DNA of 64,000 nucleotides from contig NZ_JMTB01000091.1 of the NCBI RefSeq assembly GCF_000734965.1, positions 1 to 64,000 on the forward strand, given 5' to 3'. Position numbers and translations under genes: made by a program. This stretch comes from Trabulsiella guamensis ATCC 49490. GTDB taxonomy: Bacteria; Pseudomonadota; Gammaproteobacteria; Enterobacterales; Enterobacteriaceae. Below the pieces are notes generated by a model. That model saw only the letters and a list, made by a program, of their open reading frames with translations. It was not told the DNA's origin and searched no databases. The number at the start of each line of letters is the position of its first letter. Positions within the stretch are counted from its first letter, which is position 1. Below, piece by piece: positions 18,184-27,658 of the stretch.

Positions 18184-18618
18184 TTAGCTCAGATGGTAAC
18201 GCTGGTGCTTATCCAGATGAATATTAAATTCAATCATGTCATTCACATCATCAAAGCCCACATGCGCGAGAATATGAAAATTCAGTGCTAAGGGATCCTG
18301 TTCATCTGCCTGGCCAGCTTTGACTTCAACCCAGTTAATACGCGGCTCGTAGTCAATAATGCAGGCCCGGACGATGCGCTCGATGGACTGGCGGAAGTCA
18401 GACGATGACGACGTAGCATCGTTGAGATCAAGCACACCCAACATGGGTGCGCTCTGACTTCCGCCCTGATGTGAATTTAACACCTGGTTCAGGTTTTTTT
18501 TTATTGAGGCCAGTAAACTGCCAGAAGAAGAGCGGCGAATAATACCGTCCTCCTGTTTCTGGATCCGTTCAAACAAACTGCCTGAACGATCACGTCTCCA
18601 GCTCAATAACCCGGCCAT
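18184..18618 (-). CDS. tssE: T6SS baseplate protein TssE (gp25-like)
   Basis: A 144-residue protein of the gp25-like family. Key stretches are LFERIQKQ near the start, then SIKKNLNQVLNSHQGGSQSAP and IERIVRACIIDYEPRINWVEV. TssE joins the baseplate to the sheath and starts TssB/TssC polymerisation. It lies 6 bp after tssC and 4 bp before tssF. Confidence 0.94.
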   Translation of the reverse strand: MAGLLSWRRDRSGSLFERIQKQEDGIIRRSSSGSLLASIKKNLNQVLNSHQGGSQSAPMLGVLDLNDATSSSSDFRQSIERIVRACIIDYEPRINWVEVKAGQADEQDPLALNFHILAHVGFDDVNDMIEFNIHLDKHQRYHLS

Positions 18619-18624
18619 GGCCCT

Positions 18625-20106
18625 TTACTCCTTGTCCAGTCGCCCAACCAGAGAGAGTTCGAAACTCGCTCCCATATATTTAAAGTGTGGACGTACAGAC
18701 ATGGTGACCTGATACCAGCCTGGATCTCCCTCAACATCCAGCACCTTAATTTGTGCGGCACGCAGAGGGCGACGGCTGCGAACTTCTGTCGGCGGGTTTT
18801 CCTGATCGGCGATATATTGCTTAAGCCAGATATTCAGTTCACGCTCAAGATCCTGACGCTCTTTCCACGAGCCGATTTGCTCACGTTGCAAGACTTTGAT
18901 GTAATGCGCCAGGCGGTTGATAATAAACATATAGGGTAATTGCGTACCCAGTTTATAGTTGGTTTCCGCCATTTTCCCTTCGCGGGTGTTGGGGAAGACT
19001 TTGGGTTTTTGGATCGAGTTCGCTGAGAAAAAGGCGGCGTTATCGCTCCCTTTGCGCATCGTCAGCGTAATGAATCCTTCTTCTGCCAGCTCGAATTCAC
19101 GACGGTCAGTGATGAGCACTTCGGTGGGAATTTTCGCCTGTATGTGTCCCATGGCTTCATACAGATGTACCGGCAGATCATAGACTGCACCGCCACTTTG
19201 CGGACCAATAATATTTGGACACCAGCGATATTTTGCAAAACTGTCGGTCAGGCAACTTGCTAACAGGAACGCGGTATTGCCCCACAGAAAATTTTCATGC
19301 CCATTTTGTACGCTCTCTTCATAACCGAATGAGCGAATCGGGTTTTCTGTTTTTGAATACGGCAGACGAAGTAAAAAACGTGGAGCAGTTAAGCCAATAT
19401 AGCGTGAATCTTCTGACTCTCGCAGCGAACGCCATTTGGTATGTGAAGGTCCTTCGAATACCGATTTTAATTCTTTGATCGCCGGTAATTCAGTAAAGCT
19501 GCTGATGCCGAAAAACTCCGGTGCCACGGACGACAAGAACGGCGCATGCGCCATCGCACCGACCGCTCCCACATACTGAAGCAGCTTCATATCCGGTGCT
19601 GTATTTTTAAAGGCATAGTTCCCAATTACAGCGCCGATAGGCTCTCCACCAAACTGGCCATAACCGGAAGAGTAAATATGCTTATAAAATCCTGATTGTA
19701 TGATTTCAGGCGCAAACTCAAAGTCATCCAGCAATTCTTCCTTGGTTGCATGCAGCACATTGATCTTAATATTTTCACGAAAATCTGTGCGATCAACCAG
19801 TAACTTAAGCGACCGCCAGGAGGATTCAAGCGCGCGGAACTCATCCGCATGCATAATCTCATCCATCTGAGCGCTAAGTTTTTTATCCAACTCCAGGATC
19901 ATGCGATCAACCAACATTTTGTTGATGGGTTCTTCACTGGTCCCGGAATCCAGAATATTCGAGATAAACGCCGCAACACCCTGACGAGCAATATCATATC
20001 CATCGTTATCCGGCTGCATATGCGCCTGAGACATAATTTCGTCCAGCAGAGAAAATGCTCTTGCAGGTTGTTCAGGCGTAGCTGTCTGCTCTTCACGTAA
20101 TGACAT
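18625..20106 (-). CDS. tssC: T6SS sheath large subunit TssC (VipB)
   Basis: A 493-residue VipB-family sheath protein of normal length. Conserved regions include LDKKLSAQMDEIMHADEFRA and ESSWRSLKLLVDRTDF, then GAVGAMAHAPFLSSVAPEFF and the C-terminal GDPGWYQVTMSVRPHFKYMG. TssC interlocks with TssB to make the contractile tail sheath that drives the Hcp tube. It follows tssB by 29 bp. A clean ribosome site precedes the ATG at 20106. Confidence 0.97.
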   Translation of the reverse strand: MSLREEQTATPEQPARAFSLLDEIMSQAHMQPDNDGYDIARQGVAAFISNILDSGTSEEPINKMLVDRMILELDKKLSAQMDEIMHADEFRALESSWRSLKLLVDRTDFRENIKINVLHATKEELLDDFEFAPEIIQSGFYKHIYSSGYGQFGGEPIGAVIGNYAFKNTAPDMKLLQYVGAVGAMAHAPFLSSVAPEFFGISSFTELPAIKELKSVFEGPSHTKWRSLRESEDSRYIGLTAPRFLLRLPYSKTENPIRSFGYEESVQNGHENFLWGNTAFLLASCLTDSFAKYRWCPNIIGPQSGGAVYDLPVHLYEAMGHIQAKIPTEVLITDRREFELAEEGFITLTMRKGSDNAAFFSANSIQKPKVFPNTREGKMAETNYKLGTQLPYMFIINRLAHYIKVLQREQIGSWKERQDLERELNIWLKQYIADQENPPTEVRSRRPLRAAQIKVLDVEGDPGWYQVTMSVRPHFKYMGASFELSLVGRLDKE

Positions 20107-20135
20107 AAAAAAATCCCTCTAAGTACAAACAGGTA

Positions 20136-20639
20136 TCACTTCTTATCGAGAATATTTAACTCTTCGAGAAGCTGTTCACGCGCTTTTTCATCCTTCAGTA
20201 GCGCCTGTAATTTAGAACGGAAGGCAGGAATATTGCCCAGTGGCCCCTTTAGGGCGACCAGTGCCTCACGCAGTTCGAGCAACTTATTCAGCTCGGGAAC
20301 GTTGCGGGCGACATTATCAGGGGAAAAATCAGAAAGAGACTGGATATCAAGACGAACGGGTAAATCATTTTCACCCTCGTCATTTGTCTTTTCATCCAGT
20401 CGATTGGGAACAACAAACGAGAGACTCAGACCGGCCTCACTCATTACAGAATTGAAATTATTCTTATTGATGGAGACAGGTTGCCGTTCTTCCAGAGAAG
20501 TATCCTCACGGACACCTTTCATGTCCCCGACAACAAACAGATTTAGCGGAAGCTCTATTTCCGCAATCTGATCTCCCGTATTAGGTACATACTTGATATT
20601 AATACGCTCTTTCGGTGCTACACTGCTGTCCTTACTCAT
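20136..20639 (-). CDS. tssB: T6SS sheath small subunit TssB (VipA)
   Basis: A 167-residue VipA-family protein, the first gene of the T6SS operon. Family features are PKERINIKYVPNTGDQIAEIELPL, then LFVVGDMKG and RLDIQSLSDFSPDNVARNVPEL. It pairs with TssC in the sheath and carries the site that ClpV recognises after contraction. The frame is open 14 codons further upstream (20681), but the ATG at 20639 has a GAGAGGA ribosome site about 8 bp before it and gives the usual MSKDSS-type beginning. Confidence 0.96.
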   Translation of the reverse strand: MSKDSSVAPKERINIKYVPNTGDQIAEIELPLNLFVVGDMKGVREDTSLEERQPVSINKNNFNSVMSEAGLSLSFVVPNRLDEKTNDEGENDLPVRLDIQSLSDFSPDNVARNVPELNKLLELREALVALKGPLGNIPAFRSKLQALLKDEKAREQLLEELNILDKK

Positions 20640-20681
20640 AACAGAGATCCTCTCTTTTGCATCTTTAGCAGGAGTATTCAA

Positions 20682-21126
20682 GTTTGAATTGATAAGAGAA
20701 CAAAATCGTCAGCTTGTTATATTACTTCAGTTTTAGCGCCGACTGCTTTCCGGTAAAGACTGCTTCCAACCCTGGATGTTTACAATTTTTCTACAGCTAT
20801 TTTCACCGCAACAAACTCTGGAGATCGCTTTTATAGCAATAAACATAAAGCAAAACCAGATGCAAACACAATAAAAAATATAATATTAAAAATACCTTAT
20901 ATATTATATCCTGAATCATTAAACATATTGCAGATATAACCCCATTAGTAACATAAATGCCGCTAAACATATTTGTACCTGTGAAACATGAATATAGCAG
21001 TATCGATGAAATGGCGGAACAAAAAACGCAGTAGCCATGCTTATATTTCCCGGAACAGGCTATCACCAGCATACTTTTATTTCCTGCATGTTCCGCCAGC
21101 GCATTGTGTCATGATAAGAAATCCAT
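20682..21126. promoter_or_regulatory. 445-bp AT-rich gap upstream of the T6SS operon
   Basis: No convincing gene lies here. It must carry the promoter for tssB onwards. On the minus strand a GG-N10-GC pair (about 20745-20760) is a weak sigma-54-like match, but the flanking consensus bases are poor. A TTCAA-GT-TTGAA dyad lies at 20679-20690. A 89-codon minus-strand frame at 20803-21072 is hydrophobic but lacks a ribosome site and was not called. The AT richness resembles regions silenced by H-NS. Confidence 0.4.
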
Positions 21127-23307
21127 TTAATTCTTATCCGTATACTGATACCCGTACTGATTATACCCGTAGCCATAGTAATCACTGGCGCGTCTGATCA
21201 CGCCGTTCAGAATCGCGCCTTTGATGTTGATCCCGCTCTGCTCCAGGCGCTGTACACAGAGGCTGATCTCTTTGACGCTGTTCAGGCCAAAGCGCGCAAC
21301 CACCAGGCTGGTTCCAGCCGAGCGGCCAATAATAGCGGCATCGGTGACGACGAGGATCGGCGGCGTATCGATAATCACCATGTCGTAATGCTCGTCGGCC
21401 CAGATCATGAGCTGGCGGAAACGGGCACGCATCAGCAGCTCTGCCGGGTTAGGCGGAGTCTGGCCGCGGGTGATCACGTCAAATCCCCCTTTGTGAAACC
21501 GCTGCACGGCCCCTGTCATGTCCGCCTGACCGGATAGCACTTCAGACAGCCCGACCTCATTCTCAATGCCAAACATGTCATGGACATATCCCCGGCGCAT
21601 ATCGCCATCAATAAACAGCACATTCAGTTCGGACTGCGCAATCACTGCCGCCAGCGCCGTGCTGACAAACGTTTTGCCACTGTCCGGCGTAGCGCCGGAT
21701 ATCATCAGGACGTTGTTAGCGGTTTCCATCATCGCGAAATGCAGACTGGTGCGCAGACCGCGAATCGCCTCGACAGACAGATCAATGGGATTATCAACTG
21801 GTAAAAACGGGACGTTACGGGTGTGGTGACGTAAACGTGAGGAGAAAAAATGCTTACGCCGCACCTGTGCTTTCTTCGCCAGCCACTCTGACAACGGTAC
21901 GGTGGCGTAAACATTAATCCCCTGCTCTTCCAGTTGCTCAGGGGATTCAATTCCCCGGCGCAGCAATGTGCGCAATAACACCAGACCCATAGAGAAAAAC
22001 AGTCCAAGCATCAATCCTAAAATCACAATCAACGCTTTTTTCGGCTGGATGGGCTCTGGCTGAGCCATCGCCGGATCAATAATGCGGACGTGACCAATCG
22101 CGCTTGAACGGGCAATGCTCAGCTCCTGCTGACGATTAAGCAATTGCAGATACACAACCCGGCCAGACTCAACATCCCGACTGAGGCGCAACACTTCCTG
22201 CTGTGTCTGCGGCATCGCCGACACGCGTTTATTCAGGCGTATCTTTTCCTGCTCAAGCGTCTGGCGTTTTTCCAGCAAGGCGCGGTAGGTCGGGTGATCT
22301 TTCTTGTAGAGCTGAGAAATCTCCGCTTCGCGGAAAGTCAACTCATTCAATTGGTTATCGACATTGACGATCTGCTCAAGCACGCTTTTTGCTTCGAGAT
22401 TAAGGTCGACCGAATCCTGTTGTTTACGGTAAGCGTTGAGTTTATTCTCCGCCTGATCCAGTTCACTGCGCACCTGAGGCAGTTGCGCCTGCAGAAATTC
22501 CAGGCTCTTTGAATCCTGTGCCGCCTGGCGAGCGATATTCTGCTGCAGATAGTTACTGGCGATACTGTTCAGGATGCGCACGATGTTGTCCGGATCATCT
22601 CCGTTGATCGTCAGCCCCAGCATGCCGCTGTCTTTGCCCCGCTCTTTTACCGCAAAACGTCGTTGCAGGGCGTTAATCGCTTCCAGCTCAGTCAGTTGCG
22701 TCAGCATAAATTCGGTCCCGGGCGCGGCCTGAATCTCCGACACGTTCAGAGCGAGATCACCCTGGACGAGCAATTCGCCCACGACCCCTGTGGCAGAGAA
22801 ATCCGCGCCTTCCAGCCGGTAATGCGCACTGTCTTCCACCGTCAGCATGATCCGCTGAGCACGTCCCTCACGGCGCGGAATGCTCATCCCGCTTAATGCC
22901 AGCCGACCAGGGATTTCCCCCGTCAGCCGCGCCCAGCCACGCCCCACCAGCGGAAAATAGCGTTGCGCCACAACGTTGCGCAGGCTCAGATCATCAATGG
23001 TCTTGCCCAGGATCATGCGCGACTGCAGCAATTCGATTTCCGGCGCAGAGTCCGGCGACGTGCCGGGAAAATCCTGACTCAGGCTATCCAGCAACGCATT
23101 CCCCTGCTTTTGTTCCACCTGTACCAGCGCATCCGCCTGATAAACGGGCGTGGCAAACAGGGCATATGTCAGTGCACACAGGGTGAATAACAGGGTCACG
23201 CCCGTGATCAGTTTCCAGTGATCGAGCAATTCGAAAAACAAGCGAACCAGATCGATCTCATTGTCGCCCGCAGGCGTGGTCTGAGGGTGAAGGTTTTTCG
23301 TCGACAT
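21127..23307 (-). CDS. etk: Tyrosine autokinase for polysaccharide export (Etk/Wzc family)
   Basis: A 726-residue BY-kinase. The N-terminal half is the Wzz-like periplasmic domain between membrane segments at about residues 32-52 and 430-450. The C-terminal cytoplasmic kinase has Walker A' GATPDSGKT near residues 535-545, Walker A' aspartates in VLFIDGDMRRG, and Walker B MVIIDTPPI. The tail is tyrosine-rich (DYYGYGYNQYGYQYTDKN), the cluster that becomes autophosphorylated. These enzymes control assembly of capsule or group 4 capsule chains. The gene is last in the trio gfcE-etp-etk, 21 bp after etp. Confidence 0.93.
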   Translation of the reverse strand: MSTKNLHPQTTPAGDNEIDLVRLFFELLDHWKLITGVTLLFTLCALTYALFATPVYQADALVQVEQKQGNALLDSLSQDFPGTSPDSAPEIELLQSRMILGKTIDDLSLRNVVAQRYFPLVGRGWARLTGEIPGRLALSGMSIPRREGRAQRIMLTVEDSAHYRLEGADFSATGVVGELLVQGDLALNVSEIQAAPGTEFMLTQLTELEAINALQRRFAVKERGKDSGMLGLTINGDDPDNIVRILNSIASNYLQQNIARQAAQDSKSLEFLQAQLPQVRSELDQAENKLNAYRKQQDSVDLNLEAKSVLEQIVNVDNQLNELTFREAEISQLYKKDHPTYRALLEKRQTLEQEKIRLNKRVSAMPQTQQEVLRLSRDVESGRVVYLQLLNRQQELSIARSSAIGHVRIIDPAMAQPEPIQPKKALIVILGLMLGLFFSMGLVLLRTLLRRGIESPEQLEEQGINVYATVPLSEWLAKKAQVRRKHFFSSRLRHHTRNVPFLPVDNPIDLSVEAIRGLRTSLHFAMMETANNVLMISGATPDSGKTFVSTALAAVIAQSELNVLFIDGDMRRGYVHDMFGIENEVGLSEVLSGQADMTGAVQRFHKGGFDVITRGQTPPNPAELLMRARFRQLMIWADEHYDMVIIDTPPILVVTDAAIIGRSAGTSLVVARFGLNSVKEISLCVQRLEQSGINIKGAILNGVIRRASDYYGYGYNQYGYQYTDKN

Positions 23308-23328
23308 AAAACAACATATCTCGTGTGA

Positions 23329-23772
23329 TTAGCTGAGCCGCTTCGCCCATTCCTGAGTAGCCTGCGCCAGCAGACTGTAAACATGCTCAAACGCCTCCCG
23401 GCTTTTGCCGTAAGGGTCGGGAATTTTTTTACCACCCAGCCACTGACCAAAAAGCAGCGTTTTTCCCCGCACATCGGGCGCCATGACTGTCACCTGCTCA
23501 ATATGCGCAGGTTCCATCACCAGGATCAGATCGACATCGCGCAACATCCCGGCAGTGACTTTGCGAGCGACATGGCCCGACAGCGACAATCCATGGCCTG
23601 CCGCCACCGCCATCGCGGTAGCATCTGCGGGTTGCCCGCTCACGCCGCAAGTCCCTGCCGATTCCACGCGCATCTGCGGCAGAGCCTGTCGCAACAGCTG
23701 TTCGCCAATGGGCGAGCGACAGAGATTTCCGGTACACAGCACCAGGATGGAATGAAACCTTAGTTTGGCCAT
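23329..23772 (-). CDS. etp: Low-molecular-weight protein-tyrosine phosphatase (Etp/Wzb)
   Basis: A 147-residue LMW-PTP. The catalytic P-loop C-X5-R is CTGNLCR, with the nucleophile Cys13 and Arg19. The general-acid aspartate lies in the DPYGKS motif near residue 115. It removes phosphate from the tyrosine tail of the neighbouring kinase Etk. Its start overlaps the end of gfcE by 13 bp, so the two are probably translated together. Confidence 0.94.
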   Translation of the reverse strand: MAKLRFHSILVLCTGNLCRSPIGEQLLRQALPQMRVESAGTCGVSGQPADATAMAVAAGHGLSLSGHVARKVTAGMLRDVDLILVMEPAHIEQVTVMAPDVRGKTLLFGQWLGGKKIPDPYGKSREAFEHVYSLLAQATQEWAKRLS

Positions 23773-24917
23773 GTGCGGATATACCGTACGGTTTCCGTCA
23801 GGTCATGAACGCCGGTGATAGTCGGTACCAGTTGAGAAATTACCCGGTTCCAGCGCACGATCGGCGCGGCAGTCACATAGACGATGTCGTAAGGTTCCAG
23901 CTGGAATTCGGTACTTAACACCATGGCAGAGGCGTCCTGCGCCCTGAGCTGATAAATACTGGCAATTTTTCCGTCGGGCGCATTCCTCACCGAACGGATG
24001 ACAAATATACCGGTGGCGTCAGACATGTCCTGTCGCAGGCCCTCGGCGTTGCCAATCGCTTCCGCCAGCGTCATACCGCTGCGATCCATCTTCAGGGTGC
24101 TTTGTTTGCCCACTTCGCCCATCACGAACACTTTCAGGTTGTCGTTACGCGGCACGAACAGGATGTCGCCAGGATACAGCAGCCGGTTCTGCGTTAAATC
24201 GCCATGCTGCATCAGCGCATAGAGTGAAATCCGGCTCTCCATGCCGTTATGGGTCAGCACGACATTGCGCCAGTCGGCATTTTCTGTCAGGCCGCCCGCC
24301 GCGTTTATCGCATCCATAATGGTCAAGGGAATATTGGTGATCGGCTGCTGGCCGGATTTGGCAACTTCGCCAGTGACGTAGGATTTTTGCGAGCGAAACG
24401 CCGCGATGCTAACATCCACCTGCGGGCTTTCGATGACCGCATTGAGGCGCGCGGTGATTTCATCGCGCACCTGAATAAGCGTTTTGCCAGCCACCTTCAG
24501 ACGGCCTACGTAAGGATAGAAAATGGCGCCGTCGGCATTGACCCAGTTGCCGGTATCGCTGGCGCTGCGGTACTGACCGGCAGGCGTGGTGAGCTCTGGG
24601 TGGTCCCAGACCGTGACCATTAAGACATCGCCAATACCGATACGATACTCATATTCCTGTAATAGCTCGTCGAGTTGCGGGTTGGCGCGAGAGGAGATCG
24701 GTGCCGGGCGTAATTGTTCGACAAGACCGGGGGTTAGCGGGTAAATATTTACCATCTTATTCAGATCGTAATCGTTGTCCGCGGATTCAACGACATTCTT
24801 ACCCTGTGTGCTTAACCCCTGCCCCGGAATTACCGTACAACCGCTTAGCACCCCTGCCGCGAGCATTAGTACAGCAAATGCGGAAATATATTTTATCGCC
24901 TTGGGCTTCCTGCTCAT
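23760..24917 (-). CDS. gfcE: Outer-membrane polysaccharide export channel (GfcE/Wza)
   Basis: A 385-residue lipoprotein. The signal peptide ends at LSGC, with the lipidated cysteine at residue 27. The polysaccharide-export (SLBB) signature follows: [21 protein letters not shown], then [14 protein letters not shown], repeated SLBB domains, and the C-terminal [19 protein letters not shown] that forms the membrane barrel. It closely resembles Wza/GfcE. In E. coli the paralogous set follows gfcABCD, but none of those genes is upstream here. Confidence 0.92.
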   Translation of the reverse strand: MSRKPKAIKYISAFAVLMLAAGVLSGCTVIPGQGLSTQGKNVVESADNDYDLNKMVNIYPLTPGLVEQLRPAPISSRANPQLDELLQEYEYRIGIGDVLMVTVWDHPELTTPAGQYRSASDTGNWVNADGAIFYPYVGRLKVAGKTLIQVRDEITARLNAVIESPQVDVSIAAFRSQKSYVTGEVAKSGQQPITNIPLTIMDAINAAGGLTENADWRNVVLTHNGMESRISLYALMQHGDLTQNRLLYPGDILFVPRNDNLKVFVMGEVGKQSTLKMDRSGMTLAEAIGNAEGLRQDMSDATGIFVIRSVRNAPDGKIASIYQLRAQDASAMVLSTEFQLEPYDIVYVTAAPIVRWNRVISQLVPTITGVHDLTETVRYIRTWPN

Positions 24918-25411
24918 TAATTTTCCTTACAATTCGATTCCGCATTAAACATGCTAATCAGAGACAAACTAAAGTAATTAAAACGCCACCCCTAAATTCT
25001 ATTAATGTATTAATAGCAAAGAAGCTTATTGTTTTATCTAAAAAACAAGTGATTATAATAATTTAATGGGTTAAGAACGAGAGAGAGAAAACAGCAGAAT
25101 ACATTACTCCCCGCCCGCCTTGATGTAAACACAACTAAGTATTTTTAAGAATGTACTATGGATTCTTAATAAAATAAACGCATTCTCAAAGAGAAAGTAT
25201 AAATATACTGTCACCTGATGAAATATCACAAAAGATATCGCAATAAGATTCATAAATAATACGATTTGTCGTCTGTTGGATACTTTGACGCTGTACGCAA
25301 GACGAATAAGCACATTTGACCAGGAAAATTACCTTATTTATTCTAAGATTAATGGCGATACCGGGTCAGGTAACCGGTACCTTTCGGGTAAGAATAAAAT
25401 GAGATAACACC
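24918..25411. other. 494-bp AT-rich intergenic region between gfcE and cbpA
   Basis: The two genes diverge from this gap, which must hold both promoters. I see no JUMPstart/ops element (GGCGGTAG) for gfcE. Just before cbpA an imperfect inverted repeat, ACCGGGTCAGGTAACCGGT, lies at about 25361-25379. A 69-codon minus frame at 25104-25313 has no support as a gene. Confidence 0.4.
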
Positions 25412-26341
25412 ATGGAATTAAAGGATTATTACACGATTCTGGGGGTTAAGCCGACGGACGATCTCAAAACCATCAAGACCGCCTATCGCCGCCTCGCGCG
25501 AAAATATCACCCCGATGTCAGTAAAGAAGCCAATGCCGAAGCGCGTTTTAAGGATCTCGCTGAAGCCTGGGAAGTGCTGAAAGACGATCAGCGCCGTGCT
25601 GAATATGACCAGCTCTGGCAGCACCGTAACGATCCACGCATGGATCCGCACAGGGGACGCCAGCAGACGCAGCAGGAAACACACTACAGCCAGCAAGAGT
25701 TCGACGATATCTTCTCGTCGATATTCGGTCAGCACGCTCGCCAGTCACGGCAGTCGCATGCCACACGGGGTCATGACGTCGAAATCGAAGTCGCGGTTTT
25801 CCTCGAAGAAACCCTGGAAGATCAAACGCGAACCATCAGCTACAAACTGCCGGTGTATAACGCCTTTGGCCTCGTAGAGCAGGAAATCCCTAAAACTCTG
25901 AACGTGAAGATCCCGGCAGGTGTCGGCGACGGACAACGCATTCGCCTGAAAGGTCAGGGAACACCCGGCGAGCAGGGTGGCCCGAACGGGGATTTGTGGC
26001 TGGTGATTCATATCGCGCCGCATCCGCTGTTCGACATTGTCGGTCACAATCTGGAGATTGTCGTACCGCTGGCCCCCTGGGAAGCGGCGCTCGGCGCAAA
26101 AGTCACTATCCCGACGCTGAAAGAGAGTATTTTGCTGACTATTCCACCCGGAAGCCAGGCAGGGCAGCGGTTACGCATCAAAGGAAAAGGCCTGGTCAGT
26201 AAAAAAACGACAGGGGATCTGTTCGCAGTGATTAAAATCGTCATGCCGCCAAAACCGGATGAGCAGAGCGCCGGGCTCTGGCAGCAACTGGCGCAAGCCC
26301 AGTCCGCGTTCGATCCACGCAAAGAGTGGGGTAAAGCATAA
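25412..26341 (+). CDS. cbpA: Curved DNA-binding protein / DnaJ co-chaperone CbpA
   Basis: A 309-residue class II-like J protein. The J domain is residues 1-70 with the HPD motif at 33-35. A linker rich in Gln, Arg and His follows, then two C-terminal substrate-binding domains ([36 protein letters not shown]). There is no zinc-finger cysteine cluster, as expected for CbpA. It works with DnaK and also binds curved DNA in the nucleoid in stationary phase. The stop overlaps the start of cbpM (TAATG junction), as in E. coli. Confidence 0.95.
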   Translation: MELKDYYTILGVKPTDDLKTIKTAYRRLARKYHPDVSKEANAEARFKDLAEAWEVLKDDQRRAEYDQLWQHRNDPRMDPHRGRQQTQQETHYSQQEFDDIFSSIFGQHARQSRQSHATRGHDVEIEVAVFLEETLEDQTRTISYKLPVYNAFGLVEQEIPKTLNVKIPAGVGDGQRIRLKGQGTPGEQGGPNGDLWLVIHIAPHPLFDIVGHNLEIVVPLAPWEAALGAKVTIPTLKESILLTIPPGSQAGQRLRIKGKGLVSKKTTGDLFAVIKIVMPPKPDEQSAGLWQQLAQAQSAFDPRKEWGKA

Positions 26342-26646
26342 TGGCTAACGTTACCGTCACCTTTACAGTGACTGAATTTTGTCTGCATACCGGCGTTTCG
26401 GAAGAAGAGCTCAATGAAATTGTCGGCCTGGGCGTGGTTGAACCCTGTGACAGCCAGGATGAGGCATGGCGGTTTGACGACCGTGCTGTGAGTACTCTGC
26501 ATCGCGCCTTACGTTTGCGTAACGAGCTTGAACTCGACTGGCCCGGTATCGCTGTTGCGCTGGCGCTGCTCGACGAAAATGCGCGGCTGGTGAAAGAGAA
26601 CCGACTGCTGCACCACCGGCTGGCGCGTTTTATCATTCACTCCTGA
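26341..26646 (+). CDS. cbpM: CbpA modulator CbpM
   Basis: A 101-residue protein of the CbpM family. It has [28 protein letters not shown] at the start and the [23 protein letters not shown] segment in the middle; a C-terminal helix completes it. CbpM binds the J domain of CbpA and blocks both its co-chaperone and DNA-binding activities. It overlaps the cbpA stop by one base. Confidence 0.94.
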   Translation: MANVTVTFTVTEFCLHTGVSEEELNEIVGLGVVEPCDSQDEAWRFDDRAVSTLHRALRLRNELELDWPGIAVALALLDENARLVKENRLLHHRLARFIIHS

Positions 26647-26649
26647 TCG

Positions 26650-26684
26650 ATGGCCTCCGCTGAGATATACTTCAGGGAGGCCAT
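26650..26684. repeat. Inverted repeat after cbpM
   Basis: Perfect 9-bp arms, ATGGCCTCC at 26650-26658 and GGAGGCCAT at 26676-26684, can form a hairpin just after the cbpM stop. There is no T-run, so it may be a processing or attenuation structure rather than a classical terminator. The next gene starts 17 bp further on. Confidence 0.5.
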
Positions 26685-26701
26685 TAATGGGAGGCACCCT
26701 C

Positions 26702-27658
26702 ATGAGCACTCAACGTCTCTCGCGCAACTTACGCCTTTCCGGCATCGGCGGGTTGATGCTGCTGTCGCTGTTTGTCGTCTTTACGCTGCACGCGCACTGG
26801 CCGGCGTTTATCCAGTGGTGCCTCAGTACCCAAATTACCCTGCACCGCTACCTGGTAATGTATCTGCTGCAACTGAATAATCATCAGTACAGCGGCGGCC
26901 TGTGGCTGCTCACTGGTGCCTTTCTGTATGGCGTGCTGCATGCCATTGGCCCCGGGCACGGTAAATTCATCGTCACGACCTATCTCAGCACCAACAAAGA
27001 GAGCCAGCTCGCCGCCCGCGTCGTGCCGTTTCTTGGCAGCCTGATGCAGGGCGTCAGCGCGATCCTGTTCGTCTTTATTCTGGCAGTAGGGCTTAACCTG
27101 GCCTCCGGCGATCTCAGCGAGAGCCGCTGGTATGTCGAGAAAATCAGCGCCGTACTAATTGGTGGCTTTGGCGCTTTCGTGATTTACCAGGCTCTGAAAA
27201 GCCTGCAGCCGCGCAGACTGATGATCAAAAGCCTGACGCCAGTACATCAGCATAATGCCGAATGTGGCTGCGGTCATCATGGCGTCGGGGTGGATCTCAC
27301 GCAGGCCGACTGGAAAACCCGCCTCGGTGTGATTCTGGCGATTGGCGCCCGGCCCTGCAGCGGCGCTATCATGATCCTGCTTTTTTCAAATGCGCTGGGC
27401 ATTGTCAGCTGGGGCATCGCCGCGGTGATGACCATGTCCATTGGTACAGCACTGTCGATCATGGGATTATCGCTGGCGGTTCGCTATGCCCGAAACCGCA
27501 CCGTGGCCTTTTTTGGTGCCAACAACGCGCAACTTCACTGGCTGGTTCCGCTGGTAAAAGTCGCCGGTGGCGTCATTCTGATCCTTTTCGCTACCGTCCT
27601 GTTCCTGACTGTGATCCCTGTGAGCGCCAACGGTGATTTTATCGCCGCGGGCTGTTAA
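26702..27658 (+). CDS. NicO-family nickel/cobalt (or zinc) transporter
   Basis: A 318-residue membrane protein of the NicO/RcnA family. Membrane segments lie near residues 15-35, 65-85, 100-125, 145-165, 215-235, 240-265 and 285-305. The family motif HAIGPGHGKFIV and the second motif GARPCSGAIMILL are present. A cytoplasmic loop HQHNAECGCGHHGVGVD is rich in His and Cys and may bind metal. RcnA exports Ni/Co; Haemophilus ZevB relatives act in zinc uptake with a DUF1007 partner, which is absent here. Substrate and direction are open. The ATG at 26702 was chosen because GGGAGG lies 7 bp before it. Confidence 0.8.
   Translation: MSTQRLSRNLRLSGIGGLMLLSLFVVFTLHAHWPAFIQWCLSTQITLHRYLVMYLLQLNNHQYSGGLWLLTGAFLYGVLHAIGPGHGKFIVTTYLSTNKESQLAARVVPFLGSLMQGVSAILFVFILAVGLNLASGDLSESRWYVEKISAVLIGGFGAFVIYQALKSLQPRRLMIKSLTPVHQHNAECGCGHHGVGVDLTQADWKTRLGVILAIGARPCSGAIMILLFSNALGIVSWGIAAVMTMSIGTALSIMGLSLAVRYARNRTVAFFGANNAQLHWLVPLVKVAGGVILILFATVLFLTVIPVSANGDFIAAGC

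Noticed and set aside
20803-21072. 89-codon hydrophobic minus-strand frame between the T6SS and etk
   Set aside because: No ribosome site or family match; AT-rich DNA easily gives such frames.
25104-25313. 69-codon minus-strand frame upstream of cbpA
   Set aside because: No domain, no ribosome site, low-complexity AT-rich context.
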